Shown here piece by piece: positions 55,269-64,000 of a stretch of DNA of 64,000 bases (position 1 is the first letter of the stretch; each line of letters opens with the position of its first letter). This DNA is from Chloroflexota bacterium (GTDB taxonomy: Bacteria; Chloroflexota; Anaerolineae; Aggregatilineales; Phototrophicaceae). Position numbers and translations under genes: made by a program. The DNA lies in the NCBI GenBank assembly GCA_028873975.1, contig JAPPMO010000093.1:62001-126000 (forward strand), read 5' to 3'. Under the pieces are notes generated by a model. It had not been told where the DNA came from, did not search any database, and saw only the letters and a program-made list of their open reading frames with translations.

Positions 55269-55907
55269 CTAGGCTTGCTTGCGCGCGGGCTTAATCATCA
55301 CGATACTGCCCTTGGCGCCGGGCACGGAACCCTTGACAGCAATCAGATTATTCTCGGCATCGACAACTACCAGGGGCAGATTCTGCACGGTCACGCGGTC
55401 GTTGCCCATCCGTCCAGCCATTTTCTTGCCCTTCAAAACGCGGGCTGGCGTAGCGCACATGCCAATTGAACCCGGCGAACGCATGCGATCGGACTGGCCA
55501 TGCGTTTTGGGACCGCGCGAGAAACCATGGCGCTTGATCGTTCCAGCATGACCACGGCCCTTGCTTGTCCCGATAACGTCCACCAGTTCGCCCTGTTCGA
55601 AAACGTCCACCTTGATTTCTTGACCTTCTTCAACGGCAATGGGCGCGCCGTCCGACAAACGGAATTCCCGCAAATGACGCAGCGCGGGCAGATCCGCCTT
55701 TTGCAAATGCCCCAATTGTCCTTTGGTCAATTTCCTCGGTTTGGTTTCGCCATATCCCAGTTGAACGGAAACATATCCATCCCTTTCGGTGTTGCGCACC
55801 TGGGTGACGTAACAGGGTCCCGCCTGGATGACCGTCACCGGGACGACCGTCCCTTGCTGGTCGAAAACCTGGGTCATACCGACTTTTTTGCCAATCATGC
55901 CCTTCAT
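55269..55907 (-). CDS. rplC: 50S ribosomal protein L3
   Basis: 212 residues; MKGMIGKKVGMTQVFDQQGTVVPVTVIQAGPC and the W-loop equivalent RGHAGTIKRHGFSRGPKTHGQSDRMRSPGSIG. A 183-bp gap separates it from rpsJ; that gap holds no gene. Confidence 0.97.
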   Translation of the reverse strand: MKGMIGKKVGMTQVFDQQGTVVPVTVIQAGPCYVTQVRNTERDGYVSVQLGYGETKPRKLTKGQLGHLQKADLPALRHLREFRLSDGAPIAVEEGQEIKVDVFEQGELVDVIGTSKGRGHAGTIKRHGFSRGPKTHGQSDRMRSPGSIGMCATPARVLKGKKMAGRMGNDRVTVQNLPLVVVDAENNLIAVKGSVPGAKGSIVMIKPARKQA

Positions 55908-56090
55908 GATTCAGCCTCCACTTGGTCGCGGCAGCGCGCCTTCGCGTCCTAGCCGCTACCCTGCTAAGATTCCTCGCTCCCATGCGGACATTCGCAAGTC
56001 AGTCCGGCTTATTGGGAATTCCTCGCTCACGTCTTCACAGAAAACGGCAAAACCGACGCTTGGCGCGGTCCGCCCTTAACGAGAAAGGGA

Positions 56091-56399
56091 TCAGATCTTG
56101 ATCTCTATATCAACTCCCGCCGGCAAATTGAGACGCATTAGCGTATCAATGGTTTTGCTGTCGGGATCGAGAACGTCAATCAGCCGTTTGTGAGTGCGTA
56201 TCTCAAAGTGCTCCTGCGAATCTTTGTCAATGAACGGGGAGCGCCGCACCGTAAAGCGTTCAATACGCGTCGGCAATGGAACTGGCCCCACCACTCGCGA
56301 TCCGGTTCGTTCCGCGGTATCTACAATGCGCTGTGCCGACTGGTCAAGCACCCGGTGGTCGTATGCTTTCAACCGGATACGAATTTTGTTTTTTGCCAT
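56091..56399 (-). CDS. rpsJ: 30S ribosomal protein S10
   Basis: 102 residues; [40 protein letters not shown], the NusB-binding ribosomal and antitermination protein. A TACAAT box on the minus strand (56465-56460) lies 61 bp upstream in the tuf-rpsJ gap and may mark a secondary promoter. Confidence 0.97.
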   Translation of the reverse strand: MAKNKIRIRLKAYDHRVLDQSAQRIVDTAERTGSRVVGPVPLPTRIERFTVRRSPFIDKDSQEHFEIRTHKRLIDVLDPDSKTIDTLMRLNLPAGVDIEIKI

Positions 56400-56574
56400 T
56401 CCGCAACCTTTTTGCGTAAACTGCCAAACTCACGTAAAGCAAATGCAAGGACATGCTTCATTGTAAGAAAGAGAGCCTAAGAAACTCTCCGAAAACCGCC
56501 GATTTGCCGCGCCGGCGAGATACCGCGACGAGCCGGATACCAGAGCGACTCGCCGCGAATGACTCGCTGCGAAC

Positions 56575-57774
56575 CTATTGAAGGATTTCCGTAATGCGGC
56601 CCGCGCCAACCGTCAAGCCGCCTTCACGGATCGCGAAGGACGAGCCTCGCTCCAAGGCAACAGGCGTTATCAACTCGACATCAAGGTTCACATTGTCGCC
56701 AGGCATGACCATCTCCACGCCGTCGGGCAGCGTGATCGTGCCGGTGACATCCATCGTGCGAATATAGAACTGCGGGCGATAGCCGCTGAAGAAGGCTTTG
56801 TGACGCCCCCCCTCGTCCCGGCGCAAGACGTAAACCTCGCACTTGAACGTTTTGTGCGGCGTGATCGAGCCAACCTGCGCGATCACCATACCGCGCTGCA
56901 CCTCGTCACGATCAATGCCGCGCAGCAGAATACCGGCATTGTCGCCAGCCTGCGCCTGGTCCAGTTCTTTGTTGAACATCTCGATGCCGGTTACTGTGGT
57001 CTTCTGGATTTCATCCCGCAAGCCGACGATATCAACCTGCGTGCCCTTGAGCAAGGTGCCGCGCGCGACGCTGCCGGTGACGACGGTCCCGCGACCTTTG
57101 ATCGAGAAAACATCTTCGATCGCCATCATGAATGGTTTGTCGACATCACGCATGGGCGTGGGGATCCATTCGTCGACGTTGTCCATCAATTCGATGATGG
57201 ACTCGTATTCCGGCGCGCCGGGATCCGTGCTGTCACATTCCTGAGCCGCCAGCGCCGAACCCTTGATGATTGGTGTATCGGGATCAAAATCATAACCCTC
57301 GAGCAGCTCCGACAACTCCATTTCGACCAGTTCGATCAACTCTTCATCGTCCATCTGGTCGGTCTTGTTGAGGTATACGACCATCGCCGGCACCTCAACC
57401 TGCTTGGCCAGCAGGACGTGCTCGCGCGTCTGCGGCATGGGACCATCGGGCGCGCTCACGACCAGGATCGCGCCGTCCATTTGCGCGGCGCCGGTAATCA
57501 TGTTCTTGATGTAATCGCGGTGTCCCGGGCAATCGACGTGCGCGTAGTGGCGGTTGTCGGTCTCGTACTCGACGTGGCGGATATTGATGGTGATGCCGCG
57601 CGCCCGCTCTTCCGGCGCGTTATCGATTTCGCCGTACTCGCGTTCCTGCGCCTGGCCCTTTAGTGCAAGCACCTTGGTAATCGCTGCCGTCAATGTGGTC
57701 TTGCCGTGATCGACATGACCGATCGTGCCGATATTGACATGCGGTTTGCTACGCTCGAATTTTCCCTTTGCCAT
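56575..57774 (-). CDS. tuf: Elongation factor Tu
   Basis: Delivers aminoacyl-tRNA to the ribosome. 399 residues from ATG at 57774. G1 GHVDHGKT (residues 19-26), the switch I RGITIN, DCPGH (G3) and NKTD (G4), then domain II and III ending [13 protein letters not shown]. It follows fusA after 84 bp in the str operon. Confidence 0.98.
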   Translation of the reverse strand: MAKGKFERSKPHVNIGTIGHVDHGKTTLTAAITKVLALKGQAQEREYGEIDNAPEERARGITINIRHVEYETDNRHYAHVDCPGHRDYIKNMITGAAQMDGAILVVSAPDGPMPQTREHVLLAKQVEVPAMVVYLNKTDQMDDEELIELVEMELSELLEGYDFDPDTPIIKGSALAAQECDSTDPGAPEYESIIELMDNVDEWIPTPMRDVDKPFMMAIEDVFSIKGRGTVVTGSVARGTLLKGTQVDIVGLRDEIQKTTVTGIEMFNKELDQAQAGDNAGILLRGIDRDEVQRGMVIAQVGSITPHKTFKCEVYVLRRDEGGRHKAFFSGYRPQFYIRTMDVTGTITLPDGVEMVMPGDNVNLDVELITPVALERGSSFAIREGGLTVGAGRITEILQ

Positions 57775-57858
57775 CTGACAATCCCTCTTGTAATCTTGCC
57801 AACTTGAAAATGAATTAACGAACGAAAACTGCAGACCGGGCAAATACCGGCCTTCTAC

Positions 57859-59958
57859 TTATCGCGATCCGGATTTGACAGCTTCCGCTATCTCTTCCGG
57901 AGCGATCGTATACGTATCAAATTCCATGCTAAAGTTGCCGCGTCCCTGGGTGTAATTGCGCAGGTCATTGGCATAGCCAAACATCTCACCCAGCGGCACT
58001 TGCCCCTTTATCACGGAAATGCCCTCGCTATGAGGCTCCATTCCCTGGACCACGCCACGGCGCGACGCAATGTCGCCGACAACCGCGCCGGTATAATTAT
58101 CGGGAACGACCACTTCCACTTGCATAGCGGGCTCCAGAATCACCGGTTTGCCCTTCTGGATGCCTTCTTTCAGACACATCGAACCGGCGATAGTAAAGGC
58201 GATCTCGCTGGAATCCACCTCGTGAAAAGCGCCATCAACCACGGTAGCCTTGATGTTGACCACCGGGTACCCGGCGATGACCCCGCCCTGCATAGCTTGT
58301 GTGACGCCCTTCTTGACAGCCGGGATAAACTCCTTGGGGATCGCCCCGCCGCGAATAGCGTCTACGAAGAGCAATTCCCCGACGGCGTCGGCTCTTTCGT
58401 CTTCCGGTATCGTCTCAAAGCGAAGCACGCAGCGAGCATATTGACCGGCGCCACCGGTCTGGCGTCGGAAGGTCGTGTCGATCTCTACCGTCCGCGTAAT
58501 GGTCTCGCGATAGGCCACGCGGGGGCGCCCCACACGGGCTTCGACGCCATATTCCCGCATTAAGCGGTCGACCAAAACCTCAAGATGAAGCTCGCCCATG
58601 CCCTTGATCTTGGTCTGGCCAAGCTGATCGTCTACTTCAATCTGGAAGGTCGGATCTTCTTCCGCCAGTTTCCGCAACCCTATGCCCATCCTGTCCTGAT
58701 CCGCCTTGGTATTGGGTTCAATCGCCACCTCTACAACCGGATCGGGAAAGCTGATATTTTCCAGCAGGATAGGATCGCCCGGCGCGCTAAGCGTGTCGCC
58801 GGTGAATGTCTCTTTCATGCCGATGACCGCCGCAATGTCTCCCGCCTGTACTTCCTTAACGTCTTCGCGCCGGTCGGCAAACATGCGTACGATGCGCCCG
58901 ATCCGCTCCCGTTTGCCATTGGCGGTGTTCGTCACCTGGGAACCCGCTTTTAAGACGCCTGAATAGACGCGGGTGAAAGCCAGTCGGCCGTATTGATCCG
59001 ACACGATCTTGAAGACCAGGGCGGCAAGCGGCTCGGCATCGTCCGCGCTGCGCAGCAGTTCTCCCCCGTCTTTGGGGTGTTCGCCACGCACCGGCGGGAT
59101 ATCCAGCGGCGACGGCAACAGCGCCACAACCATATTCAATAGCGCTTGCACGCCTTTGTTTTTCAAAGCCGCGCCACACATGACAGGATGCAATTGGCTT
59201 GCGATCGTGCCGGCACGGAGCGCCCCGACGATTTCCTCGTCGCTAATCTCTTCTTCTTCGAGGAACTTCATCATCAAGTATTCGTCATTCTCGGCGATCT
59301 TCTCGATCATGTCCTCGCGGCGGGTCTCGGCCATTTCCCGGTGACTTTCGGGAATCGGATGAGTGTTGATATCCGTGCCTTCATCGTTGCCGTAGGTAAT
59401 CAACTCCATTTTGATCAGATCAATGATGCCTGCAAAGTTCTCTCCGCTGCCGTAAGGGACTTGAATCACCACCGGATTCGCCTTCAGCCGGTCAACCATC
59501 ATGCTGACACAGCGATCAAAATCGGCGCCCGTACGATCCATCTTATTGACGAAACAGAGGCGCGGCACACTGTATTCCGATGCCTGCCGCCAAACTGTCT
59601 CCGACTGAGGTTCGACGCCGGCGACGCTATCAAAAACGGTAATGCCGCCGTCCAGCACACGCAGGCTGCGCTGCACCTCGGCGGTGAAATCAACGTGACC
59701 GGGCGTATCAATGATATTGATCTGATGGTCGTCCCAACTCGCGGTCACCGCAGCCGAGGTGATGGTAATGCCGCGTTCCCGCTCCTGTTCCATATAATCG
59801 GTGGTCGCCGAGCCCTCGTGCGTCTCGCCGATTTTGTGCACCATGCCGGTGTAATACAGTACGCGTTCCGTAACGGTGGTTTTGCCCGCATCGATATGCG
59901 CGATGATACCGATATTGCGTACTTTGTTGAGATCAAAACCGGATTGCTTGTCTGCCAT
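57859..59958 (-). CDS. fusA: Elongation factor G
   Basis: Translocase GTPase. 699 residues from ATG at 59958. G1 AHIDAGKTT, switch [20 protein letters not shown], then domains II-V, with [14 protein letters not shown] in III and [14 protein letters not shown] in IV. It follows rpsG after 49 bp; a longer in-frame upstream start is not needed for homology. Confidence 0.98.
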   Translation of the reverse strand: MADKQSGFDLNKVRNIGIIAHIDAGKTTVTERVLYYTGMVHKIGETHEGSATTDYMEQERERGITITSAAVTASWDDHQINIIDTPGHVDFTAEVQRSLRVLDGGITVFDSVAGVEPQSETVWRQASEYSVPRLCFVNKMDRTGADFDRCVSMMVDRLKANPVVIQVPYGSGENFAGIIDLIKMELITYGNDEGTDINTHPIPESHREMAETRREDMIEKIAENDEYLMMKFLEEEEISDEEIVGALRAGTIASQLHPVMCGAALKNKGVQALLNMVVALLPSPLDIPPVRGEHPKDGGELLRSADDAEPLAALVFKIVSDQYGRLAFTRVYSGVLKAGSQVTNTANGKRERIGRIVRMFADRREDVKEVQAGDIAAVIGMKETFTGDTLSAPGDPILLENISFPDPVVEVAIEPNTKADQDRMGIGLRKLAEEDPTFQIEVDDQLGQTKIKGMGELHLEVLVDRLMREYGVEARVGRPRVAYRETITRTVEIDTTFRRQTGGAGQYARCVLRFETIPEDERADAVGELLFVDAIRGGAIPKEFIPAVKKGVTQAMQGGVIAGYPVVNIKATVVDGAFHEVDSSEIAFTIAGSMCLKEGIQKGKPVILEPAMQVEVVVPDNYTGAVVGDIASRRGVVQGMEPHSEGISVIKGQVPLGEMFGYANDLRNYTQGRGNFSMEFDTYTIAPEEIAEAVKSGSR

Positions 59959-60007
59959 GTTCCATCCAATGTTCTTTCTTTGCTGAAAAGACGTTTTCCC
60001 CATCGAC

Positions 60008-60475
60008 TTAACGGAAATGCGCGAAAGCACGATTGGCTTCCGCCATGCGATGCGTTTCGTCCTTCCTGCGAATGGCGTTGCCCTGTCCGTTATAGGCGTC
60101 GAGCAGCTCGTTCGCGAGCTTCTCCGCCATGCTGCGTCCGCTGCGATCGCGGGCGAACTGGATCAACCAACGCATTGCCAAGGTTATGCCACGTTCGTGC
60201 GATACATCAATCGGCACCTGATAGGTAGAACCGCCAACGCGTTTCGGCTTGACTTCGACTGCCGGCGCAACGTTGCGAATCGCGGTTTCGAAAACCTCGA
60301 CCGGGTCCTTCTTGGTACGTTCGCCCATCGACTCCATCGCCTGGTACATGATGCGCGTCGCCAAGCTCTTCTTGCCGCCGCGCATCATACGATTGATGAA
60401 CATCGCGACATGAAGATTGTCGTACTTCACATCATTCGGGGGGATGCGCTTGGGCGGTCGGTTTCTTCTCGGCAT
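60008..60475 (-). CDS. rpsG: 30S ribosomal protein S7
   Basis: 155 residues; [39 protein letters not shown] start and the [28 protein letters not shown] core. 16 bp after rpsL. Confidence 0.97.
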   Translation of the reverse strand: MPRRNRPPKRIPPNDVKYDNLHVAMFINRMMRGGKKSLATRIMYQAMESMGERTKKDPVEVFETAIRNVAPAVEVKPKRVGGSTYQVPIDVSHERGITLAMRWLIQFARDRSGRSMAEKLANELLDAYNGQGNAIRRKDETHRMAEANRAFAHFR

Positions 60476-60491
60476 TACTTATTCTCCCTGA

Positions 60492-60908
60492 CTAGCCGCT
60501 ACGCTTGGCGCCGTATTTGCTGCGACCCTGCTCGCGGCCATCTACGCCGCTGGTATCAAGCGTGCCGCGGACGATGTGGTAGCGCACACCGGGCAGATCC
60601 TTCACCCGGCCGCCGCGCACCAGCACCACACTGTGCTCCTGCAGATTATGGCCTTCGCCGCCGATGTACGCGGTGACTTCAATGCCATTCGTCAAGCGCA
60701 CGCGCGCCACTTTTCGCAGCGCCGAGTTGGGTTTTTTGGGCGTCATCGTCTTGACTTGCGTACAAACGCCGCGCTTCTGTGGGGCGCCCTTCTTCTGACG
60801 AGAGCGCCGCTGATCCAGCGCATTGAAGGTATATTGCAAGGCGGGCGCTTTGTTTTTCTTACCCTTTGACTTGCGTCCCTTGCGAACCAACTGATTGATA
60901 GTCGGCAT
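60492..60908 (-). CDS. rpsL: 30S ribosomal protein S12
   Basis: 138 residues. The decoding-centre loops [20 protein letters not shown] and [28 protein letters not shown] are intact. Between PAL and PQKRGVC there is an insertion, [18 protein letters not shown], absent from E. coli S12 and, from memory, seen in Anaerolineae-like Chloroflexota. First gene of the str operon, served by the promoter at 61189-61217. Confidence 0.97.
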   Translation of the reverse strand: MPTINQLVRKGRKSKGKKNKAPALQYTFNALDQRRSRQKKGAPQKRGVCTQVKTMTPKKPNSALRKVARVRLTNGIEVTAYIGGEGHNLQEHSVVLVRGGRVKDLPGVRYHIVRGTLDTSGVDGREQGRSKYGAKRSG

Positions 60909-60924
60909 AGTTGACTCCGTATCT

Positions 60925-61010
60925 GTTTACGTAAACCGCGTCGCCCATCCGACGAGACAGCTTACTATTTTGCGTGAGCGCGGACGGCCTTTCCGCTGCC
61001 GCCGAGCGGC
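60925..61010 (+). repeat. Element B copy 4, in the str-operon leader
   Basis: Starts with the perfect palindrome GTTTACGTAAAC, then CGTCG-cccatc-CGACG, TATTTTGCGTGAGCGCGG, and ends GCCGCCGAGCGGC. It lies 17 bp upstream of the rpsL start, so it would be in the 5' untranslated RNA of the operon (as its complement). Confidence 0.75.
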
Positions 61011-61188
61011 TCTTGCTTTACTGCTCTGTGCTTTTGACACAGAAACAGGCGCACAATTATGGACGCCCGATCCTTCTTCCTTACATGACGAGACGCTCCG
61101 CCTTCGCAAAGCACTTTCGTCATATCGGCTCAATTCAGCCCACAGCGCCTCCATGATCGGAGGATTCCGGCTGCCAGTGCAATCAAGC

Positions 61189-61217
61189 ATGTTATCAACA
61201 ATGAAATCGCCTGTCAA
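61189..61217 (-). promoter_or_regulatory. Promoter of the str operon
   Basis: On the minus strand, consensus TTGACA (61217-61212) and TAACAT (61194-61189) are 17 bp apart, facing rpsL. Confidence 0.65.
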
Positions 61218-61296
61218 GGCAGTTTATGGAACTGACCAGAGCAATCGCGCCAGAATCAATGATGTGTCGAAACTTGTACAAATCTACCAAGATGCA

Positions 61297-61322
61297 GCCG
61301 CTCGGCGGCAGCGCTTTGCCCG
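61297..61322 (-). repeat. Element B terminal fragment
   Basis: The 17 bases GCCGCTCGGCGGCAGCG at 61297-61313 are the exact complement of the end of copy 4 (60994-61010). Only this terminal part is present; it directly abuts the stop codon of the acyl-CoA dehydrogenase gene. Confidence 0.55.
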
Positions 61323-62501
61323 TTACTCTCCGCGAAAGAGTTCTCGCACGATGATATTGCGCTGGATCTCGCTGGTGCCTTCATAGATCTGAAATATCTT
61401 GACATCCCGCAGCAGCTTCTCGACCGGGTACTCTTTCATGTATCCATAGCCGCCGAAGACTTGCACGGCGTCCACCGCAGCCTTTGTCGCCATGTCCGCC
61501 GCAAAAGCTTTGGCGTAGGCCGGCGCGCGCGGGTTGACAATCCCCTGGTCAACTTGCCAGGCAGCTTGCCAAGCCAACAAGCGCGACGCTTGGTAATTAA
61601 TCGCCATGTCGGCAATCTTGTGCCCAACCGCTTGATGCTGATATATGGGCAGGCCAAATGCTTCGCGCTCTCCCGCATATCTGATGCTTTCTTCCAGGGC
61701 GCGGCGCTGCAAGCCCACTGCGGCAGCCGCGACGCCGGGGCGGCTGTAGTCGAATACCTGCATGGCGATATAAAAGCCCTGACCAACCTGCCCCACAATG
61801 TTGTCTTCCGATACTTCGACATTGTCAAATACGATCTCGGCCGTATCCGAAGCGCGTTGACCCAGCTTGTCGAATTTCTTGCCGACGCTAAGTCCAGGCG
61901 TCTCGCGGTCAACGATAAAACAAGTCATGCCGCGATGCCCGGCATTTAGATCGGTTTTTGCGAAAATGGTATAGAAGTGAGCTTGACTGGCGTTTGTAAT
62001 GAAAGTTTTGCTGCCGTTGATCAAGTAACCCGAGCCGCGCTTGTCGGCGCGCGTCAGGATACCGGCAACATTGGACCCGGCATTGGCTTCGGTCACGCCG
62101 TAGGAGGCGAAGTGACCCTGGTCAATCACCCGCTTGCCCAGCCAATAGGCTTTCTGTTCCTCGCTGCCGGCAATCAAAATCGGCAGCGAGGCCAGCGAGT
62201 TGACGCCAAGACTCGTGCTTATCCCGGTGCAGCCGTAGCCCAATTCTTCCGAAACCAGGACCTCTTCAAATGCCGATGCCCCCACACCGCCAAACTCTTC
62301 GGGCACAAGCATATTGACGATTCCCAGTTCGCGCGCCTTATGGAAAATCTCCTCGGGAAACTTGGCTTTTTCGTCATATTCGGCGGCAACGGGAATGATG
62401 TTGTCGGCGACGAAATCGCGCGTCATGCGCGCCAGCATCTCTTGCTCTTGGCTTAGTTTGAAATGCGGACCTGCCATCGTGTCCGTTCTTATCGCCGTCA
62501 T
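61323..62501 (-). CDS. Acyl-CoA dehydrogenase
   Basis: FAD enzyme that introduces the 2,3 double bond in acyl-CoA, in fatty-acid or amino-acid catabolism. 392 residues from ATG at 62501 (GGAG 9 nt upstream; a TTG further up is less likely). Family segments: SQEQEMLARMTRDFVADNIIPVA at the start, YGVTEANAGSNVAGILT (the xTEPxAGSD flavin motif, with N for P), GFYIAMQVFDYSRPGVAAAAVG, and the catalytic glutamate in QIYEGTSEIQRNIIVREL. A short-chain or glutaryl-type substrate is plausible; no beta-oxidation partner is adjacent. Confidence 0.93.
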   Translation of the reverse strand: MTAIRTDTMAGPHFKLSQEQEMLARMTRDFVADNIIPVAAEYDEKAKFPEEIFHKARELGIVNMLVPEEFGGVGASAFEEVLVSEELGYGCTGISTSLGVNSLASLPILIAGSEEQKAYWLGKRVIDQGHFASYGVTEANAGSNVAGILTRADKRGSGYLINGSKTFITNASQAHFYTIFAKTDLNAGHRGMTCFIVDRETPGLSVGKKFDKLGQRASDTAEIVFDNVEVSEDNIVGQVGQGFYIAMQVFDYSRPGVAAAAVGLQRRALEESIRYAGEREAFGLPIYQHQAVGHKIADMAINYQASRLLAWQAAWQVDQGIVNPRAPAYAKAFAADMATKAAVDAVQVFGGYGYMKEYPVEKLLRDVKIFQIYEGTSEIQRNIIVRELFRGE

Positions 62502-62684
62502 TCCCGGTTTCTCCAGACCCTCATTATGTGCAATCAATCTAACACCGATGTGATTGCTTAACCAGCCTCTTGCAAGAACGCCAGAATCGCCTGAGAAAAT
62601 AGCGGCTGCTTGCGGCCCGATTGTCGCCGGATTGCGGTCCGTACCAGCCGAAACCGGCGTGATTGTCCCCAGCGATCATCACTT

Positions 62685-63686
62685 CTAAGCATTGGAAAGC
62701 GCGTCTGACAAGGCATTGCCGGCCGCGATGCCAGACAGGAACGCGCCTTCGACGCGGCCGCGTCCGCCAAAAGCGTCGCCGGCAAAAGCCAGGCGCGGCA
62801 ATCCGCGCGCCATCAAGAATTCCTCTGGATACGTTGTCAAGGGGACGGAGTAGCGCCATTTCTTGAGCTGGGTGCTCGCGATCCTCGCGCCGCCTTTGAG
62901 ATACGGCAGCACGGCGGCTTCCAACTCGCGGATGATATCCGCCTCCGAAGCGTCCCAATTTTGTCGGCTGAATTTGGCGTTGGCGTGGCTGGTGACAACT
63001 GTGCTGTCCGAAATTCCCTTGGCATGATTGTCAGCCACCCAATAGACTTCGCTCTGGAAGTTTTGCAGGGCGCCCGGCTCGGGCAATTCCACCTCGCCCG
63101 CGATTTCGTGGATACCGCAAAGGCAAGGGCCGAATCGAATGCGATGAAGTTCATTGTAATCGCTCGCCCCCAGCGGAACCTCGCTTGACGAGAGCAACTT
63201 CAGGGTCTCTGGCATGGGGGGCGTCAAAAGCAGAGAGCGTCCATTATATCGCTCGCCATCGCTATCAACTAATGACCAACTGTTCTCCCCCATTCGAATC
63301 TGCGTAATCATTCGATTAAGGGCGATATCACGATCGCGCGCCAGGCGCTTCGCCAACCTGTTCATGCCGCCGCGTACGACATAGCGGGGATGCCCATCGC
63401 CGAACGTTCGCTTGACGCTGCCATCCGACCAACCTGTACCCCAGACATATACCAAGTCTTGTTGAAGCCAGCGATCAACGAATCCCTGAAATGTTTCCGA
63501 CCGCACGGTGAAGAACTGAGCGCCATGATCGGCAAGGCCATCCTGGCCGATCCGGCGGGTGGCCAGGCGGCCGCCGACGCTGCGCCCTCGCTCGACAAGT
63601 TGAACGGTATAGCCGCGCTCGCTTAAGCTATGCGCAGCCATCAAGCCCGATAATCCTGCGCCAACAATCAATACATCAACAGCCAC
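62685..63686 (-). CDS. Renalase-like FAD-dependent NAD(P)H oxidase/amine-oxidase-fold protein
   Basis: 333 residues. The dinucleotide-binding site is VGAGLSGL (GxGxxG, residues 9-14), followed by ERGRSVGGRLATRR, the arginine-rich loop of the renalase group, and the FAD-contact LAFAGDAFGGRGRVEGAFLSGIAAGNAL near the C-terminus. Renalases oxidise off-target dihydro forms of NAD(P)H; plant and bacterial members vary, so the substrate is uncertain. The HGAQFFTVR segment matches the family. ATG at 63686. It follows nothing closely; the gap to the left-hand acyl-CoA dehydrogenase is 183 bp. Confidence 0.85.
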   Translation of the reverse strand: MAVDVLIVGAGLSGLMAAHSLSERGYTVQLVERGRSVGGRLATRRIGQDGLADHGAQFFTVRSETFQGFVDRWLQQDLVYVWGTGWSDGSVKRTFGDGHPRYVVRGGMNRLAKRLARDRDIALNRMITQIRMGENSWSLVDSDGERYNGRSLLLTPPMPETLKLLSSSEVPLGASDYNELHRIRFGPCLCGIHEIAGEVELPEPGALQNFQSEVYWVADNHAKGISDSTVVTSHANAKFSRQNWDASEADIIRELEAAVLPYLKGGARIASTQLKKWRYSVPLTTYPEEFLMARGLPRLAFAGDAFGGRGRVEGAFLSGIAAGNALSDALSNA

Positions 63687-63782
63687 GAATTGCGCCTTTC
63701 ATTGTCCTCATGCCCAATTGCCTTATCATACCCGATTAAGCGCAATATGGCAGGTTGGCGCGAAACACACGGGGCGATTGCC

Positions 63783-63925
63783 CAGGGCAATCGCATCAAG
63801 TTATTTTTTCACCACAGCCGCTCGGCGGTAGCGAAATTGGGCTACCTCGCTCACACAAAATAATAAACCTGCTCGGCTACCGGAATTCGCAGTTTATTAA
63901 ATTAAGAGGCGCCGAGAACGCAGAG
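63783..63925 (+). repeat. Element A copy interrupted by element B
   Basis: The left part CAGGGCAATCGCATCAAG to ACCACAG (63784-63817) and the right part AGAGGCGCCGAGAACGCAGAG (63905-63925) join to match the uninterrupted copy at 7806-7876. Confidence 0.7.
63818..63904 (-). mobile_element. Element B copy 5, nested in element A
   Basis: 87 bp in reverse orientation: CCGCTCGGCGG at the left end, TCGCTCACACAAAATAATAA in the middle and TTTATTAAATTA at the right. GGTAGC and GCTACC form a perfect internal stem. It is flanked by AG on both sides (63816-63817 and 63905-63906), a possible 2-bp target duplication. No transposase is encoded, so it would have to be moved in trans. Confidence 0.65.
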
Positions 63926-64000
63926 TTTAAGTTTTTTCAGGGCAGAACTTTTCTGGAATGACGTACAAATGGGTGAAATTGCTTGTCGCGGAATCCAAAA

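Larger units (their letters stand above)
60909..61322. other. str-operon leader region, 414 bp without a gene
   Basis: Contains element B copy 4, the promoter at 61189-61217 and an element B fragment at 61297-61322, plus a TCTGTG/CACAGA hairpin near 61023-61041. No coding region is convincing on either strand. The transcript leader from this promoter would be about 275 nt. Confidence 0.7.
63687..64000. other. Gene-free interval with nested dispersed repeats
   Basis: No supported gene up to the window edge. It contains an element A copy (63783-63925) interrupted by element B copy 5 (63818-63904), followed by sequence with no recognised feature. Confidence 0.65.

Noticed and set aside
55969..56028. 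Repeated ATTCCTCGCTC words in the rpsJ-rplC gap as a degenerate element B or an S10 leader
   Set aside because: They share only a short GAGCGAGG-like word with element B and do not fold into its stems; too weak.
56578..57663. 361-codon plus-strand frame opposite tuf
   Set aside because: Shadow of EF-Tu; no protein family features.
59146..60228. 360-codon plus-strand frame opposite fusA and rpsG
   Set aside because: Shadow of two well-identified genes on the other strand.
60895..61386. Plus-strand frame over the str leader
   Set aside because: Covers element B, the rpsL start and the promoter; no family similarity and no ribosome site.
63755..63961. Plus-strand 68-codon frame near the right edge
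   Set aside because: Made of nested repeats A and B; no coding signature.
1..64000. CRISPR array, prophage, toxin-antitoxin or defence island
   Set aside because: No regularly spaced direct repeats, phage genes, nucleases of defence type or paired small toxin genes were seen in any part of the window.

Overview
The window looks like chromosome from a Chloroflexota bacterium, probably Anaerolineae-like. This is an inference from gene content: a zinc-ribbon S14 inside a complete str-S10-spc-alpha ribosomal supercluster, an S12 with a short basic insertion before the QKRGVC motif, a long Lgt, a RmlA-long nucleotidyltransferase and RNase Y. G+C is moderately high and genes are dense, with standard stop codons. 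No rRNA, phage, transposase gene, CRISPR array or toxin-antitoxin pair is visible.

Left part (1-20.4 kb): an edge-truncated RNase Z-like hydrolase; lgt and a CDP-alcohol phosphatidyltransferase (lipoprotein and phospholipid synthesis); tRNA-Pro(CGG); an MFS pump; a histidine phosphatase; secreted beta-propeller-like and PDZ-only proteins; a processive glycolipid-type glycosyltransferase; a site-2-protease/HD-protein pair; a TyrA-like dehydrogenase; recX-rny; an NAD-dependent epimerase-like gene; tRNA-Cys; and a leftward cluster of two MFS paralogues, an endonuclease III and a PIG-L deacetylase.

Middle (20.5-37.7 kb): lysS with an unusual C-terminal extension, serS, an ABC exporter with one ATPase and two paralogous permeases, and a surface-glycan block (UDP-sugar dehydrogenase, GT4, a GT9-GT26 fusion, a HldE-type sugar kinase and, on the other strand, a RmlA-long nucleotidyltransferase). 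A VOC protein, an alkyltransferase-like DNA repair protein, a SpoU methyltransferase and a MazG fusion follow.

Right part (37.8-61 kb): an essentially uninterrupted leftward ribosomal supercluster, rpsL-rpsG-fusA-tuf-rpsJ-rplC-rplD-rplW-rplB-rpsS-rplV-rpsC-rplP-rpmC-rpsQ-rplN-rplX-rplE-rpsN-rpsH-rplF-rplR-rpsE-rpmD-rplO-secY-adk-map-(secreted S33-type hydrolase)-rpmJ-rpsM-rpsK-rpoA-rplQ-truA-rplM-rpsI. infA and rpsD are absent from their usual places; the hydrolase occupies the infA position and the adk is divergent. An acyl-CoA dehydrogenase and a renalase-like flavoprotein close the window.

The most unusual signal is not a gene. It is a family of about 90-bp structured repeats (called element B here) with five near-complete copies at 2.55, 26.3, 54.2, 60.9 and 63.8 kb plus a fragment at 61.3 kb. 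Copies lie between S10-operon genes, in the str-operon leader, between the ABC permease genes, and nested cleanly inside another dispersed repeat (element A). Three copies abut the stop codon of the adjoining gene, and an internal stem covaries between copies. This fits a small non-autonomous mobile element that may also act on transcript ends.
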